Source: Apus apus (lineage: Eukaryota > Chordata > Aves > Apodiformes > Apodidae). Taken from it: a stretch of DNA of 64,000 nt. Within the stretch, counting starts at the first letter, position 1. The number at the start of each line of letters is the position of its first letter. Shown in pieces: positions 39,017 through 52,846 of the stretch. The stretch lies in assembly GCF_020740795.1 (NCBI RefSeq), contig NC_067282.1, positions 174,534,274-174,598,273 on the forward strand, given 5' to 3'. The notes beneath the pieces were generated by a model that did not search any database, was not told where the DNA came from, and saw only the letters and a program-made list of their open reading frames with translations. The position numbers and the translations under genes are program-made.

Positions 39017-39399
39017 TCCAGTTGTATCCTTCCGTCCCCTGCCTTGCTGTGCTGCTTTTGCTGTTGGGGGGAAGGTTTGGGTTTTCTGGAGCTCTCAAGC
39101 TGGTGACTGTTGACAGTTCTCTTGTGTCAGAAGTTAATCTTTCATGCAAACCACATTACTGTGGTCATCTGGGAAATTAAGATGGATCTTGCATGAATGC
39201 TTTCTTAAGCTCACCACTGTGTTGTATGAAAATAAAGCAGCCTTAACACTTGGAATTTGGTGAGCTGAAGGTAAGTAACTCTAATATACCCCAGAAAACC
39301 AGAGGTGCAGGAAAGTTAGGATGAGAGATGCAAACTGTCGCAGAGAGGGAGAAACAGGTTCTCAATGGGGCTAAACCCTCTAGGGTATCCACAAGCAAT

Positions 39400-39455
39400 T
39401 AGGTTTGGGCTTGGTGATCTCAAGAGGTCCTTTCCAGCCTAAATGATTCTGTGAA
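39400..39455 (+). mobile_element. CR1 3'-end fragment
   Basis: Only the last ~55 bp of the element is recognisable: GGGCTTGGTGATCTCAAGAGG, then CCTTTCCAGCCTAAATGATTCTGTG. Sense orientation relative to NELL2. No coding remnant. Confidence 0.8.
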
Positions 39456-40312
39456 ACAGAAACTGCAGGTGGTAGCCCTTGGGAGAAGTGTATGGGTCAC
39501 AGGGAAAGGAGCTTTAAAGAGAGAATGACCAAACAGAGATAATGAATAGGTCTTACTGATGCTTGCACAGTGAGAACCAAGTGAGGTGTGGTCTATTGTT
39601 CAGAGGATATAGGAGTATCTACGCCCAGCATGATCCTAGTGCAGAGATGCAGTGGTGGGGGCCAGTCTTCTACAGTTTGTCATCATATGGCCCAGTTCTC
39701 CACTGGAACATGATATATTTGAGAAGCCTGAATTGTGTCATATCTACTGGGAGAAGGCTAGCACATGTAATCCATTTTAATCTACTACTAGCATAATCTG
39801 GTTTTGTGGTTTATTACTGTCATTAAGTTTGTACTTCATTGTTTTTAATTGATTAGGCTTTGTTTACCTTTGGTAGCCTGCTTTTTCATTTGGAAAAAGC
39901 TGAAAGCACTGCTTCCTCCTTTTGTCCTCCCTCTCAGCATGAGTGATTGTGTAACATTTTAAATCCTGACCATGTTGTACAACTGGGGATCAGAAACACA
40001 TTCAATTTTCTAGCAGTTCTCGTGTGTGTCATGCCCTTATTACACTACCAGTATGGCTGGAAGTTGACATGTTATTTTTTATGTGCTCTTCAGCCTGTGT
40101 CCCAGTGTTAACAGCAATGCTTGGTGTGGTATTTTGGTTTGTTGTTAGGTCAGTTCGACACAAAGTGCTCACATGACAGAATGCAGCCAAGCATAGCCAG
40201 GTGCACATGCCACAGATAGCAGCACCAAGGAAAACAAGGCAGGCTTGATTTTCTCCACAGGCTTCAAGGTGTTCTCTAGGCAGCTTCTAGAAAACTGCTT
40301 TCTGGCAAAAAG

Positions 40313-40351
40313 GGTGTGAGTGTGTGCATGTATATGTACCCATACACATAA

Positions 40352-40388
<37 letters not shown>
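40313..40388. repeat. TG/CA to (TA)n compound microsatellite
   Basis: Interrupted TG/CA dinucleotides lead into an uninterrupted (TA)n of about 16 units at 40356-40388. Confidence 0.92.
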
Positions 40389-40392
<4 letters not shown>

Positions 40393-42391
40393 TATAGTAG
40401 CTGCAACCTTTTTAGTATTGCTGTCTTGAAATGAAGAAGCAGACAGAAATCCCACTCTGTGCTACCTCTGTGTCCTTCTTCAAACATAATAGGTTTTATA
40501 ATAGTATTGGCCCTGAAAAACCTAAACAATGTCATCATAAGTAGCAGCACTTTATACTAAATACAAGGGAACGAATACAAAGACTTTCCAGAGTGTAAAG
40601 AGGAATTGAAAATAGGGTTGGAATATGACCAGGGAAAACAAGTAATCACAAAAGCTATTGCATAATTTAATTGATAATTTGGAACTTATAAATCACCAGA
40701 AACCATTGCAATAATAAATACTGGGGGCAGAGCATACCGTATAACACCCATTTTAATTGCTTAGGGGTGGAATTTCTGTAACAAGAACTGAATTAATCTT
40801 TTGTATTTGTCACTTTGTTATCATGTAATAGTTCCCCACTGTGTAGCACCCTGTCTCCTGTTATCTAGCATGATGACATAGTTACAGTGAAAGAGATTGT
40901 GTTTCTTGTGGGCAAGGAGCAGTGTTTTTTTTGTTATTATGTATGCCTTTAAAAATTACTGATAATGCATTGATGTGCAAACTCTTTATATTCCTTTCAG
41001 AAATGTTCAGGAATGCATGTTCACATTGTCTTTGGCAGTTTGGTGGGAGTTGTTTTAGTAGCAATGTAGAGAGGTAGGGCCTGTATTATTTGTTAAACAA
41101 ATCAGCTGCTTCAACCTCCTAGGCTAAGAATACAGACTTCTAATCTGGAGCCCTTCACATTTAAAGTTCAGGTTTTCCTACAATCAGGTTTTTTATCCTT
41201 TCATATGCAAAAGGTTTGCAAAATTGTCAGAAAGAAGCTGTTGTAGATACAGTCACTAGAACCTTTACTCTATTTGTTTACTTCTTCTTCAATTTTTGCC
41301 TCCTGAGTCCAAAAATCATGAGCCCTAGAAATTTTGAAAGACTGCACCCAACTTGTTGCAGTGCACCTGGGATGCTTTACCTTACAGTAAATGTCTCTGA
41401 CTTGTTGTCCTGGTATAAATTCCTTCTTTGATGAAGGGACCACAGGCAAAGGGAGGATAAGAGCTGTCTAAGTGTCCTAGCATTGTGGTCTGGCAAATTA
41501 AGCCTGAGATGGAGAGAGCTGTCATACCTTGTCCTGATGCTCAAATGGATGCTTATGGTGGTGTCAACCTGCCACTTGACCTCTCTACATCTATTTCTGT
41601 ATGTTGTGTGGATCTACTAACTAAGCAAAGGTGTTAGCTATGGTTGTTTGGATTGTGCTGCTGACACACTGAAACATAGGCCATTGAAAGGATATTTCCC
41701 TGATCTGTAATCCAGGTAGAGAATCATGCTGAGCATCTGCACTGTTCATTTCACAGCTTCACCAAAGCACTTGAGTTCTCCTTGAGTAGTAGGTGGCTGG
41801 CTGGCTGGAAAGATCCACCTGCCCCATTCCACACAGCGTGGGCTGATTGGGTACTATTATTTCATAGTCCCAATCTTAAGATCCTCTCGGGGGTTGGCCA
41901 TGTTTTGAAGGAGCTTCATTGTATTTTAGTGGCTACCACAAAACAATTGGACTCACAGGGATGCAAAGGAGGCTGTTTCAGGAGGGGAAGTCAGTAGTTT
42001 GACTGTGGGAAGCTAAGCTTAGCCTAACAGAAAAATTCAGCTTGATGTGACTTTCCTTGGTTTCTAGAATCAGCCAGTACGTAACCTCAAAGGTTTAACC
42101 CAGCTGCCAGTATAATCACTCCCAAAGTATCATCATATAATTCCTCTTGCAGAATGCTTCTAGACATATTTCAGTGGTATTATTGTCAATGTGCAGTGAA
42201 TGTATAGTATATTACAACGTAGCTTACCCCAAACTGCCTGGGATTTGCAGAGTCTTTCCTGAAGAGTCATTCAAGTCAAAGCTGGGAGCTGGCAGAATTG
42301 GCTGAGGGCTTGCTACCACTCAGTTATCCCCTTCTACCATAGCAGGTAGAATAGAAGTTTTTCCCCAAATTAAATATGCTTTATTTTAATT

Positions 42392-42450
42392 TCATAGAAT
42401 CATTTTTGTTGAAAAAGACCTTTAAGAACACCAAGTCTGACCATTGAACT
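42392..42450 (-). mobile_element. CR1 3'-end fragment
   Basis: A ~60 bp antisense remnant: TCATAGAATCATTTTTGTTG, then AAAAAGACCTTTAAGAACACC and CCAAGTCTGACC, the CR1 3' UTR end. No coding remnant. Confidence 0.82.
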
Positions 42451-42908
42451 GCAAATTTTATTTGCATAGTTGAAAAATTTTCAATGTTCCTTTAGCTTAA
42501 AAAAGAAAAAAAAAGTGAAGAATGCACACAATTTAATAAACTAAGCAAAAATTCTCCGGGAACTTTGACCATAGAGAAGAAAACATTGCAAACCAAGCAC
42601 TTTGAATGAAATCATGATTACATATGCAAATGAATAAACTACTCCCAGTTACACAAGCAAGTTAGATCCTTAATAACGGTTTGGTTCTTTTCAGATCAGA
42701 AACATTGCTGCTGTATTCAAGAACGTGTCCAGATTCTTGGTACCTTTTCCCCTTCTTGTTCTTCAGTGGAATTGTGTTCTCTGCTATGCCAAAATTACTT
42801 TAAACACACAATTATGTAGCTTGTAGTTGAGCCAAGTGGCCAGAAGTGATATGATTAACATTTTTTTGAGGCTGTAAGTGTGAACAGTCAATAGAACTGA
42901 GGAACAAA

Positions 42909-42931
42909 TGTGTGTGTGTGTGTGTGTGTGT
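42909..42931. repeat. (TG)n dinucleotide microsatellite
   Basis: About 11 uninterrupted TG units in intron 2. Confidence 0.95.
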
Positions 42932-45900
42932 TCAGAGACAGGTCCTTTTCCTAGTCCAGTCTGTTGTGACTTGTGGGACTTTGCATATGGTTTGAGCTGG
43001 AGGAAAGCCCTTGCTAGATGACACACCAAAGCTGTAGTTGACGTTCAGAATGGAGAAAGCTATAAAGTAGAGGCAACTGGAACCTCCCCAAATGCTGCAA
43101 GAACAAACTGTGACATTTCCCCCCTTGTTTTTATTTGATTTAATGATTTGGCTTCAAGTCGTTTCGATTGTTTAGTTTCAGCTGAAGTGTGTTTTGCCCT
43201 CCCCCTTTTCTCTTTCCTATCTGTTATAGTTCTTTCTGCAGACATGTTTGTGGAGCTGTTTCTTTAATGGAAATAAGAAAGGAAACCCAGAGAGCTGGCA
43301 GTGGCAGTTGTGGTGTCTAAATGACAAGGGCAGTTTGTGGGCTATCCCCCCCTATACAGTCTGAGGGGCATCCCAATGTCCTGATCATTCAACTTGGGAG
43401 ATTTACCAGATTCCTTGCTTCTGGCATTCAGGAGTTTTTGTTCTGGTGGGACCAGGTTGTACCCAGTTTAAAAGGAGCACATGGATGCATAAAGGTCTAG
43501 GTGTACCTGCTTGCATTCTGATATATGGTTTGATTGTATTTCCAGTGTTCACCCAGACCTGGGAACTAGGCAGTATGCCTTGGGCCTACAGGTCACCCAC
43601 ATCCTTTGGGAATGGCTCCAGTGGCAACCTTACAGGATTGATGTTTACCCCATATCTTGTAGTCTTTTAAACTTGAGGTGGAACTGTAAGACTCTTGCTG
43701 AGCTCCTTCCTACAGCCTTGGAGAAACCAAGTCAGGTTCACAGAAAAGCTGTAGCTGCTCCTGTTTTGCTGTTCTTTCTGAAACAACTGGTATCTATGAG
43801 AAGGGAATGATCATATGTATAGGAAAGGTAACTCAAAATGTTTTATCAACCAATATCTTTTGTATCAGTTCAAGTAAGGAGTCAGATGTATTGTAAAAAG
43901 AAGCAGTACCAAATCAATCTGTGAAATATCCCACCAAATCCCACTGAAATATCTAAAGCATAACACAGTCTAGCACGTTTTGGTCTAATAAAAGTTGTTT
44001 TACTTCTTTCTGTGTTCAGCTTTCATTACAGGAATGCAACTCCTGAATTTGAATGCACCTTCCTCCGCTTAAAAACCTGCAGCATCTTTCCAGCCTTGCA
44101 GAGATTCTGCTTTTTGGATTGGCTTTGCATGCTGTCCTATTTGCTGGGAGTATATTGGCCCATGTTGGTTACTTAAATAAAAGAACAATAGAAAGTAAAC
44201 AGTCTCAGATATTGCTGCCCTTTGTAGGCTGTGTGAAATTTCTAGTTCAGGGAAAGATTAGCCAAAAAATTTAATATCAGGAAGTGACACAATATGAATA
44301 TATGCCTTTGACACTGATCTCAACTATTATAGGAAAATGAAACAAAATTGATCTAACCTCATTATATTTTTTCCAGACAATTTTAGCCTGTAGCCCTTCC
44401 CCTTTTCCCCACAAACCACAAGAATTTAATTTGGATAGTTCAGCAAACCCACAGTCAGATGTAGAATTGATTTATAGATGCTGCTATTAAAAGCTGATTA
44501 TGTGCAAACAAAACAAACTGTGGAGCTTGATTAATTAGAATGCCTCCTTCAAAGACTTTTCTGCAGGAGGTTGTTTTAGCATTCAGTTCATACTGTATGT
44601 TTAGCTTTAGATGCACTTCAAAAGCTCAGGAGTACACCCTTTGCTAAAACAAGTTATCCATTCCATTTAATAACTGTTTGTTTTTATTGAGGAGTGGAAA
44701 ACATCTGCAATAAATGGCTTGTCCTAAGCCATGTTTGCATGCAGCCTTTTCACTGTGCAATCAGTATGCTGCTGGTGCTGTGTATGGAAGTTTCCCTGCT
44801 TACCTCCAGTAGCTTGTTCACAGTTGCTTCAAACACCTTCTTGGTTTGGGGGGTTGGGCTATTTATAACTGGATCAGTTGCCTGATATATTTCCTCATAT
44901 GTTTGTATGAGTGCAGTTGTCATCATCGGAGTGAGGAGAAGAAATTAAAGGCTGGTGGCAGAGAAAAGGGTAGAACTGCCTCTTTCTGCAGCACCAGTTG
45001 AAACTGATGGAAGTGTCTTTGGACCTGTGGAGTGAGTCCTGCTGAAAGTTACACTTACTGTCTTAGTTATAGGGCAGTAATCATCATCTCATGAGCGTGA
45101 CTGAGAGGACAGTGCCCACACTGGACAGCTTTAGGAAAGACTTGTGTGGCTTTGGTGTTTTCTGCGAAGCTCTGACTGCAGTTGTTCTCTGAGAGGGAAA
45201 GATGTCTCCTAGTTCTGGTGGCTGTTGCAAGCACAGAGTAGAGACAGGCACTAAGTTTGTCCTGTGAAGGGCTGCAGGACTTATGGTCAGTGGTTTTCAT
45301 CACTGGGTTTTCAGACTGCTTTGCAATGTTGGATTTTAAAAAAAACTTGGTTTTCTGTGCTTGTGGCCAGCTGATCAGCTTGTAACTAGATGTTGCATCT
45401 GAAGATTGTCCACAACCTACTCTTGTAAATCATTATAATTGCCAAACACTGCATAAGATCATTCCTGCTTCCTCCAGCCTCTCCCAGGCTGTTGTAGTGT
45501 TTTGAGTACTTTCACTAATTTTCATGTCTCAAATGAGCTAAATGTGTCACCACATGGGCATTATTTTTCCTTCTAAAGGCACTTCCATGCTATAACCTTT
45601 AACTTGAACAAAGAGGGTGACATGCTGGAGTTTGGACTTTTGGTTCTTTCATTGTCACTTTGATCTTTGTTTTTCTATAAATTAAAGCCAGAATGTTAAC
45701 ACTATGGGTTTGTGAGATGTTATGGTGTGGTCAAAGCAAACACATGCAATGTTCTAGGAAAGGAAACCAAATATATAGGTATCATGGCTAGAGAAAAAAT
45801 TCTCATTTAAATAATATCTCTCTCTTTCTTTTTGCACTCTAATATAAAAATATTTATGCATTTGGTTTTATGTATTAGAAATTTTCACAGTAGGAGGTTT

Positions 45901-48900
45901 TTATGTAACTGTTGAGAAACCACAAATTATTATCTGAGATATACCAGTTTAATTTTCCGAGCTATTACGGAAGTCCAGTTCCAGTAAAGTATTTTCCTTT
46001 GGTCTTAAAATGATTACTAGAAGCCAAATGTCAAGAACAAGCCTAAATCAGTATTTATTGAGCACAGCTAGTGATCTGTCAAGCACCTACCACTGGTGTT
46101 TGAAGGCAATTGGAATGAGGGATTTGCACTGTTGTGTTAGTGTAAAAGGAATGGATCTAATGGATCAGGGACCTTTCAGTGGTGTTTCTTTAAGAAATTC
46201 ACCGGGTGTCTGCCCTGAGCAAAAAATGTTGTGCTTAATCAGAGTAGGCATAATTAAAAAGTCTGTGTAGCTCTTTGGTACAGCTAGTATGAGCGGACCT
46301 ATTTGCAATACCAAAGCCAAATGGGCTTGTCTTTTGGCAGTTTAATACTGTGGCAGTTAATGTGATAATCTGAATATATAGATTTCCAGCATTGTCTAAG
46401 CAGATCTTGATAGTTTTGTCTGTGTCTGACAAGGTAGTCTGAGTCCATGATGAATAAGTGTAGGGTACCAGATAAGGTTTTATAGATAGAAGGATGGAAA
46501 AATCTTATCCTGCCTAGTGATCAGGTAATGATTCACAGGGGTGACATGAGTAAACCTCAAAAAAGATTCCTCTCTTGCAGTGTAGTCAGCTCTGTGTTCC
46601 CCCCCCCCACCTCAGCATAACAATGAGGGCTGGGAGGACTCTGGAGAGCTCCACAGGACAGAGGGGGTTTGTTTCCTTGCTAAAGCACAGGCCATCTGTA
46701 GTGCAATGTTTGCATCTCAATAGCTCTGGTTAGAATAAAAGTTCATGTAGGAGGGGGAGATAATGATTTATGTACAGTTGGAATTGGCCTTGTGTAATGT
46801 TGGGGGTGTTGTGCTATACTTTCTTTCATTGATTGCTTATGAGGTTATCATGGGAATTTGGTAGAAATCGGTATTTCTCTTTAATTAAAAAGTTGTGGAT
46901 TTTATTTTTGTTAAGGAAGCATAGTCTCCATGGACCATTTTCCATTTCCACCACAGAGCATTTATGATTTTCACTGGTAGGGTGTGACAGTAGTTAAAAC
47001 TAGAAACAATGCGGAGAGAGAAACCAAAGGAGTAACTGGGGCAGAGAGGCACCCTAGGATCTTCCAGGATTCAGAGTTGTGCAGGGAAAATCTGGATTCT
47101 TGGGAAAAGGTGGTGGTTCTGCGTTTCTCACCTCCTGTCTTACTACCACTTTGTGGTCTTGAAGGAAACCTTAAAGAAATCCACTGGAAACAATGGTAGC
47201 AGAACAATAACAGCCAGGGAATTTCCTGTAATTCTGACATGACTTTCTCTTTTTTGTCTTGCTTGATTTTTTTTCCCCTTCAGCCCTCTGCCTAGCTCCT
47301 AACTTACCTTTTCATTCATATTTGATATGTATGTCTCCTATCTTTTTCTGCTGCCATATTAAACCATAAATATTGTGTGTCCAACCCCAGTATACATCTG
47401 TGGAAGTTAATAGCATTTATTCAGTATACCTTAATGCCTCTATACATTCCTGAGTGCTCACTATCTAAATCACACACAGTGACCAGACACAAATGCTGTT
47501 GGATGAAGGACCTGTACAGCTTCTTCAAATGCCATTTGAGGGGATGTGTGCTTTATCAGCCCTCCACCCTTCCCTTTCCTCCTGCAATGTTTCAGGTGAA
47601 GGGGAATCGACCTGAATTAATGTGGCTAAGAAGGAATGGGGTGTTCATGGGTTGGCTTGGTTTTTATCTCACTGTCTACTGAAGTCAAAGTGAAGTATCT
47701 CTCCCAAGAAGGTTTAAAGGAAACATCAAAGGTTGTTAGAGGGATAAGAGTGTTGTTACAAGGCAGTAACAATTATTAAGATGTAATTAAGATGATTTCC
47801 CACATTCCAGTGGTCTCAGCTTGCTTTGGGTTTTGTTCTCGCACTTTTAGTTGAAATCACACTGCTCATCCTGGCTGAGGCTTCTGAGGTTTCAAGCCCT
47901 TCAGGGAGGAGAGCTCTGCCCCTCAGGGCAGACACTCTTTGGACTATGCACACAAGGCACAATGACATTGTTCTTGTTTCATGTAAGCATGTAATGTGTT
48001 TGTGGACCCGAAAGAAGACACTGTAAATGCTCTAATGGTAATGAATCAGCAATAGAAAAGGATGTTGGCTGGGCTTTTTAAGCTGAGAAGCCCAGCTCCC
48101 CACCCACTGTGAACAGGCTTGGAGGATGTGCTTTGCATCTAGGAGTCAGACTCTGTAGGCTTTTAAGTGGGTTCCGCACATGTATTTTCCTGTGCTCCTC
48201 TGTATTTTGGTAGGAAAGCTGTTCCTGAGAACTGCAGTATGTGAGGATCCTGTGATCATGCTTAGAGAATATGTTCCCTGTGTGTCCTTTCTCTGGCCTG
48301 TCTCTTGGGAATAGATTGTTTATATTGCTAGAAATTGTTAATGCAGTTAAACTGTCTTGCAGCATGCAAACCTGTCATTCTACTCTGTTAGTGTCCTTTG
48401 GCTAAAAATGAATGCTTTGATGTAATTGTATTTGAGTTGCTTTATGATTTATTAACAATTCCATTTAAATGCCGTGGATGTCTGCTACAGTGAGAGTTAC
48501 ACAATCCACAGTAGAAAGGACGTGAAGTTTCACAATAAAAAAGATTTAAAATTATAATTTCTTTGTTCTCCTGTCCCTTTTCCTTCTCCATCTTTTGGAT
48601 TTCCCTTTCTAAAAAATGAATCAAGTACAGCCTAGTGTCACACTGTGCAGGAGGAGCTTAGTTAGGACTTCAGGTTGTTGTACGGGTTGTTGTTGCATTT
48701 CTTAAACAGGTATTAAAAAATATTCCTGATCCATAAAATACAGTAAACTGTTTGCTGCTAATACAGAGTAGCATCTTTATAGGTTCAGCTTAAAGAATAA
48801 ACCTGTTTTAAGAACAGCAGTGTAAGCTTAGAGGAGAGCTTAGCTTCAGTCTGCCAAAAGAAAATTTACTACTTCGATTGCACATACCTCTCTGCTGCTG

Positions 48901-49588
48901 TTGCTGTCCCTGAGTTAGAGCAGGATGGTCAAATTGCAATGACAAGAAGCTTGTGGGTTGATTTAGTTCTTACACAGTTCATTACACATGCTAATGAATT
49001 GATTTCGTGCATTGTAATATATATTAATTTTTTTCTACTATGATGTATTATGAAAAACCTTGGGAATTGTTTGTTTAGCATTTGACGTCTTATTTTGTAA
49101 ATTCTCTCTCTCACAGGCTCAAAGTTGGGCCTTTTTATTTTCTATGCGTGTTCCGTGCAAATTCAGCAGAAACATTGCTTTAGTCTTGCTTGTGCCTGGG
49201 TTTTTAAAAGCAAAATCTTTATTGCCTGTGTGCAGTTACTCTAGCAAATGTTCATGGCATCCTGTGCAAGAAGCAGCAACAACATGCTTCACAACTGGAG
49301 TATATAGTGGTTAATTGCTAACTATTATTTAAAGCTGAGTAAGTTGCCCCTAGAGATATATTTTTCTAATTGATTGTGCATAGCTATTAAGCATAACACT
49401 TTTGCAGAAGTCATTAGAAAGTTGCTCAGGTTGTGCTTCACAGCTTAGGCTCATATCCCGTGTTGCTTATTACTGTGTGCTTTGCTGCTAGTGAGTCCAT
49501 GTTTTGGATGTGATGTTAAAGGTACCATCGGACCATCCAAGGAGAGAGTGTAAGAGTTATGACCCTATCCTAAAACCAAAACCAACTG

Positions 49589-49604
49589 CCCCCCCCCCCC
49601 CCCC
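49589..49604. repeat. Homopolymer C run (16)
   Basis: Sixteen consecutive C on the + strand, about 70 bp left of a CR1 end. Assembly or sequencing length is uncertain at such runs. Confidence 0.95.
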
Positions 49605-49674
49605 GAATAGCATGGGTGTCCTAGAAAATAAGCCCACGAAATGGCTCCTATTGCATGTAAAAGCTGGTGTTTAA

Positions 49675-50725
49675 AATCATAGAATCATAGAATCATTAAG
49701 GTTGGAAAGGACCTTAAAGATCATCTAGTTCCAACCCCCCTTGACAGGAGCAGGGAACCCTACCACTAGACCAGGTTGCACAAAATCTCGTCAAACCTGG
49801 CCTTAAAAACCTCAAGGGATGAGGCATCAGCAACCTCCCTGGGCAACCCATTCCAGTTCCTCAGCACCCACAGAGTGAATAAATTCTTCCTAATATCTAA
49901 CCTAAATCTCCCCTCTCTCAGTTTAAAACCATTACCCCTTGTTCTATCACTGTCTTCTCTGATTAAAAGCCCCTCCCCAGCTTTCCTGTAGGCCCCTTTA
50001 AGGGCTGGAAGGCTGCTATAAGGTCTCCCTGGAGCCTTCTCTTCTCCAGGCTGAACAGCCCCAACTCTCTCAGCCTGTCTTCATAGCAGAGGTGCTCCAG
50101 GCCTTTGATCATCTTGGTGGCCATTCTCTGGACCCTCTCCAACAGGCCTATATCATTCTTGTGCTGAGGGCACCAGAACTGTACACAGTATTCCAGGTGG
50201 GGTCTGACCAGAGCAGAGCAGAGGGGCAGAATCACCACCCTGGCCCTGCTGGCCACACTTCTTTTGATGCAGCCCAGGATGTGGTTGGCTCTCTGGGCTC
50301 CAGCGCACACTGGCAGCTCATGTTGAGCTACTCATCTACTACTATCCCCAGGTCCTTTTCCTTGGGGCTGCTCTCTAGCCATTCTACCCCCAGCCTGTAT
50401 TTGTGCCTGGGGTTGTGCTGACCCAGGTGCGCTTGGCCTTGTTGAACTTCATGAGGTTGGCACTGGCCCACCCCTCCAGCATGTCAAGGTCACTCTGGAT
50501 GGTGTCCCGTCCCTCTTGGGTGTCAACCACACCACACAGCTGGGTATCACCAGCAAACTTGCTGAGGAAACACTCAATCCCACTGTCCATGTCTCCAACA
50601 AGGATGTTAAACAGCACTGGTCCCAGTACTGACCCCTGAGAGATGCCACTTGTCACCTGTCTCCATTTGGACATTGAGCCATTAATACTTTGGTCCCTGC
50701 TTTTGCCTGTCCAATTTTGCTCCTC
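49675..50725 (-). mobile_element. CR1 LINE, 5'-truncated, adjacent to NELL2 exon 3
   Basis: Antisense copy with 3' terminal TCATAGAATCATAGAATCAT at the left. The minus ORFs contain ORF2 sequence: [16 protein letters not shown] and [20 protein letters not shown] in 49963-50310, and GSVLGPVLFNILVGDMDSGI with a mutated catalytic region (SKFAGDTQLCG) in 50384-50674, where the usual ADD triad reads AGD. The right boundary fades near 50,700-50,725, only about 95 bp before the exon 3 acceptor. The copy is moderately diverged and inactive. Confidence 0.92.
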
Positions 50726-50819
50726 AAAAGTAGCCTGCTGTTTTGTAAGCTCTTTGAATTGAGGATGTAAAGTAGAATAATACTTTATACTGAATGTTCT
50801 CTTCTGTGATTTTTTTTAG

Positions 50820-50970
50820 ATACTTCAAGAAGTGTAAAGGCATCTCCAGAAACGGCTGAAATTTTTTTTCAGAAGTTAAGAAATAAATATGAATTCACAA
50901 TCCTGGTGACCTTAAAACAAGCTCATTTGAATTCAGGGGTTATTCTCTCTATTCATCATTTAGATCACAG
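50820..50970 (+). CDS. NELL2: NELL2 coding exon 3: start of LamG/TSPN domain
   Basis: 151 nt, entered in phase 1 and left in phase 2. It encodes residues 62-111 and two bases of Arg112: DTSRSVKASPETAEIFFQKL, then RNKYEFTILVTLKQ, then AHLNSGVILSIHHLDHR. These match NELL2 (human FFQKLRNKHEFTILVTLKQ, HLNSGVILSIHHLDHR) and differ from NELL1 (FLATVQQ, STSGVILSIRELEHS). It is the first beta-strand region of the laminin-G/thrombospondin-N-terminal-like domain, implicated in heparin binding and oligomer contacts in this family. Acceptor TTTTTTTAG|AT at 50819/50820; donor CACAG|GTAAGTA at 50970/50971, close to consensus. A CR1 ends about 95 bp upstream. Confidence 0.96.
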
Positions 50971-51865
50971 GTAAGTACAGCTACCTCTATACTAGTTAAT
51001 AAAGTGCATGTATTTATGCAGCCAAAAATTGAACATAAATTAGGGTGATATTTTTGTGTAGCAGGTCATTTGCAGATATTTATACTGTTTGGATAGGCAT
51101 ACTGTGCATATTAATAAAAATCACAGGTCTAAATTGGCCAAGGGAAAGTGGAACAGCTATTACTCTTTAATTGTCTCTTGCAGGGCATGAGAAGCCAGTT
51201 CTCTCTTGTCGTTCATAGCTCAGCTGGTGTAAAACTGTCTTGTCAATATAGATACACTGAGTCACACAGCCTGGCTCTGTACGTCCACCTCTTCACAAGT
51301 TGCTTTTTAACAGTGCAAGCAATTAAAAAAGGGCCAAAAAATCCTCCAGTTATGGGTTTATGCTTCTTGTGAGTGGCAGAGCACTTTACTCAAAATGTTG
51401 TCAGCCTTAAAAAACTAAAGTGAATGATGTGGAGCATTTAAGGATTATTCCTTGGATAGGATAACAACTTCTAGAGAAATAAGATATTCTTTATATATCT
51501 CTCTGAGTAATGGCTATTAAAGATAACTGCCTTATGATTCTGTGACAGAATAAAAAAGTTTTAAAATGTGCACTTTCTAAGCAGTCATTAACACAGCAAC
51601 AGATGATCTCTGCATTAGGTTCATAGTCCTTTTTGGTTTTCTATGTACAATCCCATAATTCGTTCTTGATAGTCTTTCTACACAACAGGAGAAAAAAAAA
51701 TCCAACTAAAGAGGGGTGCTCAGGCAGAGCAAAATATCTATTTCTTTCTCTACCAGTGTAGAAGTTTTCATTAGTAGGCATGGCATCAATTATTTTGTGC
51801 TGGAAGATGGTCCAGTTCTACTTTTATACTATTTTCCAGGGCTTCATCTTCTGCATTTAACCAAT

Positions 51866-51986
51866 TAAAAAAACCAACAACCCCCAAAAAGACCAAACCA
51901 AAAAATCAATCAATCAATCAAACAAAAAAAAACAACAAAAATATTCCAAAAAAACCCCAAACCAACAAACAACAAAAAAACAAACC
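51866..51986. repeat. A/C-rich low-complexity tract
   Basis: Runs of A interspersed with C, including several CAAT units in tandem (about 51905-51922). No element body is recognisable. Confidence 0.85.
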
Positions 51987-52204
51987 AAGTAGATCAAAAT
52001 GGAAAACATTCCCTAGGATCAACATGCCAAGCTTATAAAAACACCTTTAAACATTTCAAGGGGATGTTTGAATGCCTCCTGGGTGACATTTGCTGATGTT
52101 GTATCATGGAAAAGCCAGGGGGTTTCTCTGTTAAGTGCTACCCACGTCTTATCTACAGGAGCGGGGAGTGTGTGAGGGTCAGAACTGGGCAGCTGTGTGT
52201 GTCG

Positions 52205-52243
52205 AGTGTCAAGGTCCCTTCCAACCCCTAGGATTCTGTGATT
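52205..52243 (+). mobile_element. CR1 3'-end fragment
   Basis: A ~40 bp sense-strand remnant: AGGTCCCTTCCAACCCCTAG then GATTCTGTGATT, the CR1 3' terminus. Sequence to its left (from about 52,130) may be more decayed CR1 but I cannot support it. Confidence 0.75.
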
Positions 52244-52846
52244 AAATTGATTCTATTCAGCCATAGCAAAGCAAAGCAAATTTACAGCAGTGAAGGTGTC
52301 CTGGTTGTGTGGCCATACAAACATAATGCTGATAATCTTATTTGAATCTGATTCATCCATGTCATCTGCCCATGTAAAATACGTTTGTAAAAACAAACAG
52401 GACTCTGAAAATCCCATTATTTTGAATTTGTATATTGTTAGGGAAGAGTTATTAGATTTTTAACAATGTATTGATAACATACTTTTTCAAGAAATTTCTC
52501 ACATGCCTTAAATATTTTCAGGTCTACATTTTCACCATCTTCTGTTATCTGCATATCAGAATCTGAACTAACTGCAATGGGAAACATTTGTTAAGGTTTC
52601 TAGTTAAAAATAGAAGGTCTGCATTATGTGTGTAGGTATTTTAACTATGGATGCATAACTTAGTGGCATTGCTGAGTGTTTCTGAGGCCCTTTTTCTCTT
52701 AGTTGTGGAAACTTTCAGTACTCTTTTCCTATTCCTATATGTTAGAGGTATGAAAAATGAAGATAATACCCAGTTCCCACCTTGCTGAAACAAACCCAAA
52801 CCCTCCTACCATGATTTCAACCTGTGTGACCTGTTTATCCTATTGT

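Larger units (their letters stand above)
26272..50819 (+). other. NELL2: NELL2 intron 2 (about 24.5 kb)
   Basis: GT at 26272-26273 and AG at 50818-50819, with a TCTTCTGTGATTTTTTTTAG acceptor. It contains CR1 copies at 35052-37425, 39400-39455, 42392-42450 and 49675-50725, and simple repeats listed separately. Between these the sequence is AT-rich and I see no further exon. ORFs such as 28883-29179, 31599-32003 and 33136-33612 have no family signature and lack matching splice context. Confidence 0.85.
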
